Positions 1 through 10,706 of a stretch of DNA of 64,000 bases are shown here, piece by piece. Location: assembly GCA_018136815.1 (NCBI GenBank), contig CM030931.1, positions 6,902,399 through 6,966,398 of the forward strand, given 5' to 3'. A program made the position numbers and the translations under genes. This DNA is from Isochrysis galbana (taxonomy: Eukaryota > Haptophyta > Isochrysidales > Isochrysidaceae). The notes beneath the pieces were generated by a model. The model was not told where the DNA came from. It was given only the letters and a program-made list of their open reading frames with translations, and made no database searches. How positions within the stretch are numbered: position 1 is the stretch's first letter; each line of letters begins with the position of its first letter.

Positions 1-310
1 AATCGAAGTTCAACACGCGATATACTGTCACCAATAGTGCGATTATGAACATTTCAACCGCGTGCCTTGTAACTATTTTAACGGTGCCACATACTCCTTC
101 TCCACGAGCTACACGAACTATCGTTAAACCAATAGGGTCATGGAGCGTGCGCCGCTCCCCTCCTCCCCTGCCGCCCACCCCGCCGCGACGGACGATCGGG
201 CCTAGCTCGACGCCACTCACCCGAAGCACCCGCGAGAGGGCGCTGCCCCGAGCCCCAGGTGCGCACGAGACACGTCCCGTGCAACCCCCAGACAGCTGAG
301 CATGAGTAAG
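1..310 (+). repeat. Remnant of repeat family A (5' end of a dispersed element)
   Basis: A segment around 115-145 carries AACTATCGTTAAA followed by GGGTCATGGAGCG. The same arrangement occurs at 42597-42635, at the start of the ORF-bearing non-LTR element, and the ATGGAGCGCGCGCCGCTCCC part recurs near 27241. Downstream coding-like sequence (about 175-245) still resembles codons 15-35 of the 42621 ORF but is no longer a clean frame. I read it as a decayed, truncated copy of that element. Its left end lies at or beyond the window edge. Confidence 0.5.
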
Positions 311-379
311 CCCAGCATGGCCAACATGGCCCACACTATCTGCACCTCCTCCCTGCCAGCAATGGCCACCCACCCAATG

Positions 380-772
380 CGAACCAAGCCGGCTCAGAGC
401 CGCATCCCATAGGCCATAGGGAAAGCCGTAAGGCTGGGCCCAGAACCGCCAGGAGGGAAGGGCCGCGGCTCGCCGCGGCCACTCGCCCCGGCGAGAGAGA
501 TTAGCGCTTCTGGGCTCCCATTCACGAGTGCCCCCCCCTCCCCCCCCTGAGTTGTTTTTACCCGAAAGGGTTTTCCCCCCAGCGTGGACTCGAGGAGAGG
601 ACGTGCTGGGGTGCGCGGGGTCGGTGCGTGCACTGGGGGGAGCGGACAAATATCGAGGGGAGGGGGCAGTGCCCCCTCCCCCCGGTAGCACTCGGACACC
701 TGGCTCGTCAGGCATGGCGGGATTCCGGGACGGATAAGTTGTGTCCAATTAGCTAGTGGGGTTGGCTAGGAT
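380..772 (+). repeat. Repeat family B, copy 1
   Basis: This GC-rich dispersed repeat includes a GGGCCGCGGCTCGCCGCGGCC segment, a long C run near 530-548 and the tail GGGGTTGGCTAGGATAT. It recurs at 27340-27700 (+) and 32128-32415 (-), and tail-only pieces lie at 31300-31362 and 30778-30797 (-). At 27.2 kb and here it follows family A sequence, so B may be the 3' part of a deletion derivative of A. The 3' end runs into AT-rich sequence, like a retroposon tail. No convincing ORF is conserved. Confidence 0.6.
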
Positions 773-1024
773 ATGACTAATTATTTTAACAACACCAAAA
801 CTAGAGATATGTCAACAAAAATGCAGAAGAAAGCATCCAGACACTTCTCGGTTGTTGGCAAATGTGTAGCGGGTACGTTGACAATGCTGCCGCCAACTCT
901 GGCCGGTGTTTGGTGTGTGGATAGAGAGCCCTGTCAGCTCGCGGTGGATATTAGAAGTGAGCGGGTTGAGAGGTATTCCTACCGCGACCTTGAAATGCGC
1001 AAACTCGAACATGAAGAGAGGCCA

Positions 1025-3829
1025 TCAGTACGCGATACCGTTGGACCACTTCTGAAACTCATCATATGCACGTGTGTACACATTGTTGAAGGCGAGTTCA
1101 ATTAGGCCTTCCACGCGTGCTCGTAGCTCTTCTTCCGGAATGTCGAGCATGAGGCGCTCCTTGAGTTGCTCGAGAGGCGAGGCGACGCCATTCACAAAAC
1201 AAGACATCGCTGACCGATACCCAGTCATCTCCACGAGCGTCAACAACGTGTCAGCGTGCGAACGCGCCTCGCGCAGAGCCATCGTGCAGAGCTCCGCGAA
1301 TGTCTCACGAAAGAGCGGCGCATTCGGGCCTCCTAGAACATCAACCATCTCACGAGTCAATTTAAACGGCGCGGCATGCTCCAATGCTGCACGGCCACCG
1401 GGGGCGCGGCCGAGCACAAAGCCAAAATCGATGTGGATGAGGTGCCCCTCGCGATCGAGTAGGATGTTACCGTTGTGCCTATCCTTGATCCCGAGAATGT
1501 ACGTGGCCATTGAGTAGGCGGCAAGAGAGCTCACAAAATTCTGCCGCGCCCGTGCGCCACTGGGCGATGCCAAAGGGCCGTAATGTCGGTCAAAGTGCTC
1601 ACTCAACGACCCAAATGAGGGCTGTCGTTTGAGCGCATGCAAGGATTGCGTGTTTGGCAAGAACTCGAGTAGGCCAGACCGAGGCCCTGTTGAGAGGATG
1701 TGGTAAGGTTGGAGCCAGAGAGGTTGAGGGTACACGCGCGCAAAGAAACGCAACAGCTGCATGATGAATACCTCTTGCCGCACATCGTCGTTAGCCTTGG
1801 AGATGATAGGCAGTAGTGCCCACCCTGAATGACTACCGTAAGGCGAGTCCCGGCGAATGCGATGCACCTTTGTCTCCCACAACTCCCCATAGAGCTGGTC
1901 GAGGCTATGCGCGGTCCCCACGGCCTCGCGTTCAGCAACAAGCTTGCGCTGCTGCACCTCCGCGTGCAGCGTGTCGTCCTCTGGCTGTGGCGGCGGCAGC
2001 GGCTCGTCTTCCTCTGCGTCCGAACGCTGCATCAGTAGATCCAGCCATGACGGCTGCCGCTGCGCACGTAAACGCAAGTCGTCGAACAAAGCGGCGGACT
2101 TTTTGTCCCTTCGCACCCCCTCGAACATGTGCGCAAGTTTCCGCCCATGCTTGTCCGTTTGGACCTCGACAAGCAACAAGGCTGACGCGCGCTCACGCGT
2201 AACAAAAACGCCAACCTCTCGCGGCGGAATCCGCACTACCCGTCGGAACTTCGCCGACGAGGAGCACAGCGGCACATAAGCAAGCGGCGGGATAGCCATC
2301 CCTGAGACGAGTGTGCGCAGTTTTTGGCGTGCTGCTGCCGCCTCGGGCCGTCTCTCAATAACCGGCACGCCTGAATTGGGCGTGTATAGCTCCTCGGAGA
2401 GTGCGGCTAGCGAACGGACAAAGTCGCGCTGAGCGGACAAGTACATCCATGAGCAGCGCTGAGAGGTGGATAGCTGCATCGTCCCAGAGGCGAAAAGAGG
2501 GGCGGCGACGGACTTGGCCGCTGACGTCCTTCCCAGTCGCTCCTCGCCGGCGTATCCCTCGACGGGCTTTGCAAGAAATCGCTGCCGCCTCATGTCGGTT
2601 TGGGATGATTGCTGGATTTCGGCGAACGTGGAAGTGACCAGCTCGGAGCATTGATCGATGTAGGCGGCGTTGGACACCGATGGCGAGAAGGGAGGAAGAC
2701 CTGCTGCGGCACGCAGCACGCGAAGCCACGCGGACGTCTGCTCTGGTGTCGCGCCACGGACCCGGATCGTGAGGCGTGAGAATCGTGCGGTGAGCTTGAT
2801 ATACTCGCCGACACGAGGTGAGTCGCGTAGCTCTACATGGCAGAGACTTAGCGGAATCGCCCCGCGCGCCTTCCGATCGTTCGGGCCGCGGTAGTAATAG
2901 AGGATGCATTCGCGCAGCGAGAACCACCGCTTCGTCCACGACTCGCCACAGCAGCGCCAAACACCCCATGAGTCCCTCGCCTTCCGCTTGAGGAGCCACC
3001 CCTCAATAACAGGCTCTGGCTCCCCTACTAGGTTTGAGGATTGCATGTGTCCGGCCTCCTGCTGTGCAGCCCGGCTAAGGAGGCGAGACTCAGAGGAACG
3101 GACTTTGCGCAGATCATCGGCTGCGCCACCCTTGGTGGATAGGGTCATGGAACTTTTGAAATTGTCGAGCCAGAGGTTGACGTTGTGCGCAAATGCAGCC
3201 GAGCGTAGAGTGTCACGGTTCACCATTTTGGCTCCATATACAACTGCCTGCTCGATCCGCTGCAAGAGGGCGGCGCATCGTGCGTGGACCTCGTAGTCGC
3301 TCCTCTTACTCTCACCCGGTAGGTTTTCTTCCAACCCGCCGTAAGTTATCCACGTGAGCTGCAAGGCCCAGTGGACATTGGACTCGCACACGTGGAGGAT
3401 GAACCGCTCTAGCACCGAAGTGAGCAGCCAGTTGGATGGCAGGTGGGTGGCTAGATGAGCGAGCTGTGGCAGGAACTCCTCGAGCTCATCGACGCACTCC
3501 TCGTTAGCAAGCATTGCGGCAAGCGTGTCGCACGTGGCGAGGAGCGAGGCAGGATCGTTGCGCTGCCGCCAAATGCGTAGGAGAAGAGCGAGCGCCGAGC
3601 TGCGTATCGTCGCTGCTCCCGCCGATGCGCCCGTCGCGCGCCAGAGTGCAGGTCGGCGGAAGCGCTGGCTCTGAGCGGTGAGGCGATCGAGGGTGGAGGC
3701 GAGCGTGCGTGAGAGCTGCCCCTCGAAGTCGTCGGGACTCCGCTGCCAGAGCTGCTTCCACCTGTCGGTCGACGGCTCAGCCCTCCCTATGCAGAGTGCC
3801 GCAAGCAGCAGCACAAGCGCCGGCCGCAT
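1025..3829 (-). CDS. Type III phosphatidylinositol 4-kinase with PH domain
   Basis: The 934-residue protein should phosphorylate phosphatidylinositol to PI4P on Golgi or plasma membranes. It reads in one exon. Residues about 100-200 look like the helical accessory (PIK) domain. Residues about 275-380 form a PH domain beginning EGWLLKRK. The C-terminal third is the lipid kinase: PIISKANDDVRQE holds the ATP-binding Lys, GIKDRHNGN is the catalytic loop and HIDFGFVLG the metal-binding DFG. The protein ends in the family-typical FQKWSNGIAY. An internal PH domain is unlike animal PI4K-beta; PH-bearing PI4Ks exist in other lineages. The start chosen (ATG at 3829) gives a hydrophobic N-terminus (MRPALVLLLAALCIG) resembling a signal peptide, which is odd for a cytosolic kinase. 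The frame is open upstream to 4132, so the true start, or a 5' intron, is uncertain. Confidence 0.9.
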   Translation of the reverse strand: MRPALVLLLAALCIGRAEPSTDRWKQLWQRSPDDFEGQLSRTLASTLDRLTAQSQRFRRPALWRATGASAGAATIRSSALALLLRIWRQRNDPASLLATCDTLAAMLANEECVDELEEFLPQLAHLATHLPSNWLLTSVLERFILHVCESNVHWALQLTWITYGGLEENLPGESKRSDYEVHARCAALLQRIEQAVVYGAKMVNRDTLRSAAFAHNVNLWLDNFKSSMTLSTKGGAADDLRKVRSSESRLLSRAAQQEAGHMQSSNLVGEPEPVIEGWLLKRKARDSWGVWRCCGESWTKRWFSLRECILYYYRGPNDRKARGAIPLSLCHVELRDSPRVGEYIKLTARFSRLTIRVRGATPEQTSAWLRVLRAAAGLPPFSPSVSNAAYIDQCSELVTSTFAEIQQSSQTDMRRQRFLAKPVEGYAGEERLGRTSAAKSVAAPLFASGTMQLSTSQRCSWMYLSAQRDFVRSLAALSEELYTPNSGVPVIERRPEAAAARQKLRTLVSGMAIPPLAYVPLCSSSAKFRRVVRIPPREVGVFVTRERASALLLVEVQTDKHGRKLAHMFEGVRRDKKSAALFDDLRLRAQRQPSWLDLLMQRSDAEEDEPLPPPQPEDDTLHAEVQQRKLVAEREAVGTAHSLDQLYGELWETKVHRIRRDSPYGSHSGWALLPIISKANDDVRQEVFIMQLLRFFARVYPQPLWLQPYHILSTGPRSGLLEFLPNTQSLHALKRQPSFGSLSEHFDRHYGPLASPSGARARQNFVSSLAAYSMATYILGIKDRHNGNILLDREGHLIHIDFGFVLGRAPGGRAALEHAAPFKLTREMVDVLGGPNAPLFRETFAELCTMALREARSHADTLLTLVEMTGYRSAMSCFVNGVASPLEQLKERLMLDIPEEELRARVEGLIELAFNNVYTRAYDEFQKWSNGIAY

Positions 3830-4189
3830 TGCGAGGCGATATGTCGCGGTAGCCGCGTGCGTGTGGCAGCTCTTCGCTCGGGGCTCGGCCACCGGCCGCC
3901 GAGCAGCCTCGGACGCAGCCAAGGACGGGGGAGGGGAAAGGCCGGCGGAAGCGGAGGGACGCGCGCGGCGACGGAGGGCGAACCGCGACCAGGAGGCCGC
4001 GAGGCGTGGGAAGAAGAGCAGGAGACCAAAAATAGACGGCCCGAGACCGCGCGAGATGTGGATGTGGATGTGGGACCATCGGTATCGGACTATGGATGGG
4101 ACTATAACGGGATCGATATGAAATATGCACACATGCGCACATATATTGTACTACTCCAAGTAGAGTTTTTAAAATTTAAGTTCTAAGCC

Positions 4190-4250
4190 TACAATAATAA
4201 AATAACTGAGTATTAGTGCCGCTGCTGCCACTAGCCATGCACCAAGACGC
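4190..4250 (+). repeat. Dispersed hairpin motif, copy 1
   Basis: After an AT-rich lead, TTAGTG and CACTAG flank a 10-base loop CCGCTGCTGC, followed by CCATGCACCAAGACGCC. Near-identical motifs occur at 12447-12512, 17690-17752 and 22890-22955 (+) and, diverged, at about 37693-37740 (-). The six-base arms can pair. The flanks are conserved too, so this is a small repeat family rather than chance. Function unknown. Confidence 0.5.
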
Positions 4251-4482
4251 CAACAACAACAACCGAAGCCGCGAAGAAAGAAGAAAAGCGAAAAGGATAG
4301 ACATGAACATGAACGACCTATCAGCTATCCCCATCTCCCTTATTCTTATTCACGCTTGGCGCTTGGCGAAGGGCGGTCAAACAGTGGCTTTTTAACTAAT
4401 AGTAAAAAAACAAAAAAACTTCATAATATTCTTACCGCACTCGCGGCGAATGGAACATGGAACCACTACCTACACATAGTAT

Positions 4483-5189
4483 ACTTTCTACACCCCCACT
4501 CCCCCAGCCCTTCCCCCCCCGCCATCAGGCGGCTCCCCCCGTGCACTACTAGGGGGATAGGGGTGAAAGGGCTTAGATATGGATATGATATGGTCCGGTG
4601 GCCGGTGGCCCGCGCCCCCCCCCCGGTGATCCGTTCCCCCCTTCTTCCTCTCTCCTCTGCCTACCGGGCTGGTGGCGGTCTCAGACCCGACTTATCCTGT
4701 AAACAGGTGCGGGACTTACATATTTTCCGGTGAGCGGAGCTCTCGCTCCGCCCACCCCCTTCTCCGCTCTCTCTCTCCCCTCTCCTGCAGGCACGCGCGA
4801 TGGCGCGCCTGCGACAGGCCTGCAGCTGCCTCTGGCGGCTCCTGGAGGCCAGCTTAGGGGGCAGAGGAGGCTGGGGCTGGGCCCTGGTCTCCCCTGACTT
4901 TCCCTCGCTGGCGCTCCTGGGCCTCAGGGGCCCCCACTCTGCACCTGTCTGCCTGTCGACCAGGGGGGGGAGGGGGGGTTGGAGCAATGGGCTGGTCACG
5001 AGGGGCCAGGATGGGCGAATGGGGCGAGCCTGTGGGGAAGGGAGTGGGTCAGTAGGGCAGTGGGCTCCTGGCAAGCCATCAAGCGTGCCAGGAGGATGGG
5101 TGGTTCCTCCCACATGGCAGGGGAGGAGTGGAGAGAGGGGGGGGCTCGTGCGCTCGTGCCCCCCCATGGGTCAACCAAGTATAAACTTC
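4483..5189 (+). repeat. Repeat family C, copy 1
   Basis: About 700 bp that recur as the reverse complement at 31366-32052, including TATGGTCCGGTGGCC, the segment around CAGGTGCGGGACTTACATAT (4706-4725), and the end CCATGGGTCAACCAAGTATA. A diverged relative in the same orientation lies at 32430-32940. Open frames here are not conserved in length between copies. No clear terminal inverted repeat or target duplication was found. Confidence 0.65.
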
Positions 5190-5583
5190 GTTGAAGCCGA
5201 TATATCATCAAGCATCAAGCCCCCGGCTCCCAATAGAATCCCCACAAGTTACGATACAACCCCCGTCGCACGGGCTCAAATAGGCAGTTTCATTTTCATT
5301 TGCGATTGCCCTAATTCTACATCACTAGTAATAACAAAGGCAAAGGGACGAGCCGCTAGGACACGATGCGTGCTGTACGAGAGGAAAACGGCACAGCATG
5401 GCATGTAAGCACGTGTGCGCGTGGTTTTAGACCAACAAAGCAAAAGCAAAAGGAAGCGGGGTTTTCTTGCACACGAATATGGAGCGAGACTTCACCTTGC
5501 CATGCGTTGAGATTAACAAAGGGGTGCGGGGAGCGGAGCTTCCTCCCGAACGAGTGGAGAAGCAGCCGGTCGCCATTGATTTC
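5190..5583. other. Intergenic, no gene seen
   Basis: This stretch between repeat C and the 3' end of SBDS has short open frames only, with no recognisable protein. It must contain the SBDS 3' untranslated region. No repeat seen elsewhere in the window was recognised. Confidence 0.5.
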
Positions 5584-7041
5584 TCAATCCGCAGGTACCT
5601 GATCAAGGTGTGCTTTGGCCGCCTGAACTCCCTGTTGGAAGGCCTGCTCTAGCCAATGTCGTGCTTGTACGGGATCCCGTTCCACGCCCAATCCATTCAG
5701 GTACGCCTTCCCTACCTCGAGCTGTGCCACTGGGTCGCCATTGTCGGCTGAACGCATGTTTACCTTGAACATCCTTTCCGCACGGCGTGCCGCTAGTCCC
5801 GGATCATCCTTCCCGTCGGAACCGCCCTTGCCACCGCCTTTGCCACGGCCGACAGCGACTGGCATGTTGCCGCCTCGCCCACCAGCAATCGCTCCTCCCA
5901 TTGCGGCCACAACTGCAGCAGCTGTGTTACCATTGACCAAACCGCCAGCCATGGGCAGGGCCGGCGAGTCCCGTCGGGCGGCACCCGAGTCGGCTGGCCT
6001 CGACTTGGCATCTAAACCGCCCTCTGCCGCACTTCCACTGGCTTTGAGAGCCACCACGTGTAGGCTACCGCCCAAAGTACCAACCATCTCCGCAATCGGC
6101 CTGTAGAGCGATGGATCAGCTCGGCAGTCGAGGGCGACAGATTGTGCACTTGCAGAGGCGGCGGCGGTATCGTCAGTGCTGCCCTCGTGCGTCTCAACGT
6201 CGCCCATCTGTATTCTCTCGGCGCCCTCGTCCATTGCCCTCAGCTTCGCGCGGGCCTCGTCAAGCTGGTCCGAGGGCAGGACCAACCGCAGATGCATGAG
6301 GTTCCTCATGATGGGAAGGGCATTGGAGGACTGAAGTGCTTTGACTACAGCGAGGGCTTGCTGCTTGGCCGATTTGCGCTCATTCGGAGCAAAGTGGATG
6401 CTCTCACGCATCGCTCGCTCGATCGTTGGCTGCGGATACGGGCGACCTGAGTGGGCGTGGATGAATGCAGCGAGCTATGGTCATCTGACGTAGTTATGCA
6501 AGGGTGAAAAGAGCTTGGACGCTGGGTTTCTGGCATGCATGCAGGGCCACATGTCCTCACCGGTGCTGGGATTCACGATCATGTCTGCAACCTTCGAGGC
6601 GATGTCTTTCATTAGGGTCTCGAGCTGGGCCTGACGTTCCTGCTCGGAGACTTGGAACTCGCCCTTGTTGAGCACTTCGATGCAGATCACGTCCTCGTCG
6701 TCAGTGCCGAATGCCTCGATTAGATCCTCTCGCTTGGCGAGGATGCCGCGGCCGACGTCTGCGAAGATGGTGTGCGCCTGAAGTACCTCGTCGATGTCCG
6801 TCTCCACCTGTGCGTGCGGCGATGGCAGGCGGCTGAGCTGGGGTGATGCTGGTGTGTGTGTGTGAGGGGGGGTGGAGCTTGCGGGCGGACGGGCGTGCAT
6901 GCGCTCGCTCCTCGCCTTGTTGCGCCAGGCGATGATGGTGTTCTTGTAGCATGCCACCTCGAACTTCTTGCCCGCCCGCTTGTACCGCACCACGGCGATG
7001 TTGGTCAGTCGCTTCTGACCGGAGGGAAGGAATTGCGACAT
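5584..7041 (-). CDS. SBDS: Ribosome maturation protein SBDS with C-terminal Sel1-like extension
   Basis: SBDS works with the GTPase EFL1 to release eIF6 from pre-60S ribosomal subunits. Exons, in reading order, are 7041-6916, 6807-6561 and 6446-5584 (411 aa). Exon 1 encodes [21 protein letters not shown], typical of the N-terminal FYSH domain. Exon 2 continues [12 protein letters not shown] and FGTDDED. Exon 3 opens [12 protein letters not shown] and covers domains II and III. Intron 1 (6808-6915, 108 bp) aligns only with a GC-AG border (AAG|GCGAGG). It is a multiple of three with no stop, so retention would keep the frame. Intron 2 is GT-AG. Human SBDS is about 250 aa; here about 160 extra residues follow, a Gly/Ala-rich linker and then a Sel1-like repeat ([20 protein letters not shown]). 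The frame is continuous, so the extension looks genuine. Confidence 0.93.
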
Positions 7042-7164
7042 CTGCCACGCCGTGCGCGGCGGGGTGGTGGTGGGAGGGGACGGCAGGCGAGGTGGGACGG
7101 GGGGGGGCGGAGGAGGACGCCTTCTCGCGTTATTGAGAGAGAAGCTGAGGGGGGGAGGGCGTGG

Positions 7165-7245
7165 GGGAGAGAGACGGAGGGAGAGGGAGAGGGAGAGGGA
7201 GAGGGAGAGGGAGAGGGAGAGGGAGAGGGGGGAGAGGGAGCGGAG
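7165..7245. repeat. GAGAGG microsatellite
   Basis: A run of roughly 10 or more hexamer-like GAGAGG units lies just upstream of the SBDS start. It is purine-only on the + strand. It may sit in the SBDS promoter or 5' UTR, but there is no direct evidence of function. Confidence 0.85.
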
Positions 7246-7261
7246 GAGGGTGGCCGAGCCC

Positions 7262-8470
7262 TCGTGAGTAAAGCTAGTACTTTACTCTTTACATCGGCAT
7301 CAAACCCAAGTCTACTTTACGGTCAGGAGTAAAGCATTCTAAAGTAGAGTACTCTAGAGCTCTAGAGTAGAGAGTAGAGTAGTAGCAAGAGTAGAGGCAA
7401 ACTTGGGACGGCGGAAATGGCATCTAGAGGGATCCCTCCATCGGCCGCCTGGGTGACTGACTGGGCATCTCTGCCTGATCTGAGGCGATGGAAGGACTCA
7501 AGGGCGTCCATTAGCCATTAGCCATTAGATGCGCCGTCACGCCCATACCCCGAGCGCGCTCGCCCGGACGCCCCCACGCATACGGCGAGGACGGTGCGTT
7601 GCAGAAATGCGCACGAGATCCGTCCCGAGTTCGACCCCGGGCTACAGCAGAGAGCTTAAGGGGCGCGGCGCTTGGTGCCCATGCATATAGTAGCTGGGCC
7701 CCGACCCGGTTTTGAGTTTTGACCGGGTTCTTCCCTGACAACCTTGCGCGAGTGTCAGCGTGTCAGCGCGCCCAGCATTTGCCTTCCGCTGGTGATTGGA
7801 GCCTGCCCTCGCCTTGTTCTCAGGTGATCAGGAGTGAGTCGGCGCGGAGATGCCCACGCCTTTGGTCTCTGCGCGCCTTGCAGGGCCTGCTTGGTGCACG
7901 CTGCACGCCATGCAGGTATGCAGGTGGCGTCCCGAAGCTTGGGCGCCTCACGCCGTTGCCTCTACGCCCACTTGCAACGTGTCTTGACACAAGGAAGGGG
8001 GCCGCAACACAGAGAGCGATCTTGCACGCAGCCAGTTATAGTGCTATAGTGCCCACTGCATCGATTTGAGTATTTGAGTTGATATGTGATATGCTTGCGC
8101 GTCGTCATGTTGCACGATTGCCCGAGCGCGAGCGCACGCGCACGCCCCACATCGCCTCACACCTCACACCTCACTCACTCTCCCAACACTCACCACCACC
8201 AACGCAAAAGGTCTCACTCACATACTCACATAATCTGACTCACACCTTGACTGACCGCACCACATGTCCCTGCACACTCTCCTCAGGCGCCACACAGGAG
8301 CATGGCTGGCGTGCCTCTCCTTCATTCATCGGCATCGAGTGGCCGCTGCCCTTGCTGGCTGCCCCAACCACCCGGATGCGGGGCGCCTGCGCGAGCGCTG
8401 TGCGGGTGCGCTTTCGGGCGTTGGCCAGCCCGCCCATACGACATACGACCATACGACATACGACGCGCCC
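7262..8470. other. Gene-free stretch with a palindrome
   Basis: No convincing coding sequence is present. The stretch contains TAAAG/CTTTA-rich sequence and a perfect 20-bp palindrome, TACTCTAGAG-CTCTAGAGTA, at 7350-7369. It also has short direct repeats of CCATTAG (7509-7528) and of CATACGAC (8437-8465). It may hold the SBDS promoter on its left side. Confidence 0.4.
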
Positions 8471-8471
8471 G

Positions 8472-9254
8472 TTAGTTAGCCCGCTGTACAGAGGGATTGA
8501 GAGAGGAAGGAACACTTGGCAAAGGATCAGCAAAAGAAAGGAGAGGAAAGGCCGCCGGTGGAGCAACGGACGAGGCGAGAGGACCCATTCCAGCTCCAGT
8601 TGACGGGGTGTGAGTAGAGGCCCGAGGAGGCGGCGGAACTTCGACCGTCGGCGCGGAGAGGCGAGAGGAGGGGAGAACTGGCTCGGAAAGACTCTCTTTT
8701 GAAGAAGGGAGGGGTCCCACAAGGCTCTCTTCCCCGGGAGACTTCGACCCGTACGATTCGAGAACCGAAGAAGAAGAGACGGGCTCATGACGCGGGGACA
8801 ATGAAGATTTCTCGAGGGGAGAACTCGACATGGCGACCGGAGCCGAAGGCGCGAGCGAAGATTTTGTGCTTGTCAGAGCAAGGCTGATCTCACTCTTGGA
8901 GATTGCCTGCGAGGGCGCGCCGGCAGCTAGCGCGGAACGCGGTTCTTGTGGGGAGCTCATGGAGCTTTCCTCGGGGGTGACTACGGGCATGGTGATCGAC
9001 GCACGACGCACGACGCACGCACGGAGCACGGTGGGCGCGGAAGTGCGGAAGGAGGCTTGTGGGAGGTGGTGGCAGGCGACTGGGGGTGGCTCAGGCGCGT
9101 GCTTGACTTGTATTGACTCGTTGACTCGGGGTATAGACTCGGGAACTCGGGGGGACTCGCTTGGGAACACGGTGGGACTCGACGAAGTTGCTACAAAAAT
9201 CACTCACAAGAAACCAAAAACCAAAGTCCTTGGGCTCAGAAAACTAACGTAAAC
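8472..9254 (-). mobile_element. Truncated LTR retrotransposon: LTR plus start of gag
   Basis: The sense direction is minus. A 384-bp LTR-like block (9254-8871) starts TGTTTACGTT and ends CTCTGACA, and is followed by internal sequence to about 8472. The LTR recurs at 58735-59245 (+). An open frame from 9203 to 8472 crosses the LTR end without interruption. Around the junction it encodes SALAAGAPSQ...TSTKSSLAPS, which resembles the big element's gag at its own LTR junction (AALAAGAARD...STSTKSKLAS). I infer a broken Ty3/gypsy relative whose gag also begins inside the LTR. The rest of the element is missing. Confidence 0.6.
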
Positions 9255-9831
9255 ACTCCGGAATCATACGATAAACAAACCCCTCCCCGCGCGGCGAAGG
9301 CTGAAGTCGCGATCGCTCGTCATGCGCGAAGATATACGGAAAGAGAGCGCATAACTACGCAAACGAAGGGTTCGAACTATCGTTAAAGTGAAACTCGTCC
9401 GCTGAAGCCAACGCGGAGGGTCGAGGAGAGGTCCAAACTCGCGCGGGGGGAAGAAGGCGATGTGCAGAGAGACCTTCTAGACAAGCGACGAGCAAGGGGC
9501 GACGAAACAAGACGCGAGACGCGAGGCGCGTGCCATTCGTTCTTCCTTTCTTTTACCGAAACCGCGACGAAACTAACATTAAACGTCGGTGCCCCCTCCG
9601 CGAGGATCGCGAAGAAGAACGGACGAGATGGAGGCAATCATCGAAGGAACCGCGAGAGGAATCAAAGCGAGGGGGGGAACAACGACGGCCGGAGGAAACG
9701 AACCGCGCGCGGGGGAGAAGAGAACCTCGCGCGCGGGGGGGGGGATTAAAATAACGGCCGGAGGCGACGGACGGCACGCCAAGGGGAAAGAACCTGCCGC
9801 GGGGGGGGGCGAGGGACCGAGGGCACGGCGG

Positions 9832-10265
9832 GGCAGCGTGGGAGGGCGCGAGGCCGATCTCGGAGCGAGATCGCGTCCTTTCCCTCGCGGAGCGCGGAGA
9901 GACCCCCCACGAGATATCTTGGGACCGGAGAATGTTTTGGACGAATCTTCTTGCCGTCGGCCGAGGAGAGGCGGACGGAGAGAGAGAGAGAGAGAGTCTC
10001 GCAGAGCGACTGCAGAACGAGAAGTCGAAGTCATGCCGGTTTATTACCTTAAACGAGCCAACAATTATAGTAACAGCAAAAACAAAATTCGAATCGCAAA
10101 TTTCGAGACCAAAACCTGCAAACCTGGACTTGAGACCATGGGGAATCCGAATCTGTGTGTCTTGTGCGTCAGTGGCAATACGGGGAACTGTTCAATTGTA
10201 ATTGTGAGCGCGTACCTTACACGAATATTCATGCCTACAGCCTTCAGATGGGCAGGAATACAACA
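9832..10265 (-). repeat. Repeat family D, copy 1 (possible LTR)
   Basis: About 430 bp match 40091-40535 in inverted orientation with only a few differences. In sense direction the block begins TGTTGTATTCCTGCCC. It holds a (CT)n stretch and GAGATATCTCGTGGGGGG, or a close variant. The start resembles that of family E (TGTTGTATTCAGGCC), so D and E may be related LTRs. A proline/serine-rich frame begins in the second half of both copies, as in the other LTRs here that open into gag, but no target duplication was found. Confidence 0.55.
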
Positions 10266-10284
10266 CGCGCTCTCTCGCGCGCGC

Positions 10285-10321
10285 GGGGGGGGGGGGGGGG
10301 GGGGGGGGCGGGGGGGGGGGG
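10285..10321 (+). repeat. Poly-G tract
   Basis: Some 36 G residues are broken by a single C. This could form a G-quadruplex and marks a likely assembly weak point. Similar but shorter G runs occur near 15301-15350, 20141-20157, 23680-23696, 28539-28549 and 37417-37432. Confidence 0.9.
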
Positions 10322-10706
10322 TTCGTCCCGAGTTCGACGCCGTCCCAAGTTTGCCTCTATCTACGCTTGCTAGAGGGTAGAAAGCAGAAACTACAGAATA
10401 GAGAGAATAGAGTAGCCAGAGAGAGCAGATGGCAGAGAGCAGCGAATAGGAAGGAGTAAAGTACAATAGAATTTAGAAGGCCACGGGCGACGTCCTATGG
10501 TTCCTGACGGCCGCCAAGCTCGCTCGGCATTTCTCCTCTTTTTCCTCTGGTTTTCTTCTCTGCTCCCATGGTTAGTTTCTCCTCTCTTTTCCCCCTTCAT
10601 TCTTCAAATGCTTTTGGACGGACACCCTTTGTTCACAGCCAGCTCCTCCTCCTCTCTTTCCTACCGCTCGTCCCTCTCTTCTTCCCCCCTTGCGGGCCGC
10701 GCGCGG

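Noticed and set aside
773-1105. Plus-strand ORF of 110 aa downstream of repeat B
   Set aside because: It overlaps the 3' end of the PI4K gene and begins in repeat-tail sequence; its composition is not protein-like.
6808-6915. SBDS intron 1 as coding sequence
   Set aside because: The frame is open, but the Pro/His/Thr-rich peptide interrupts the conserved N-terminal domain, while exact removal restores the family alignment.
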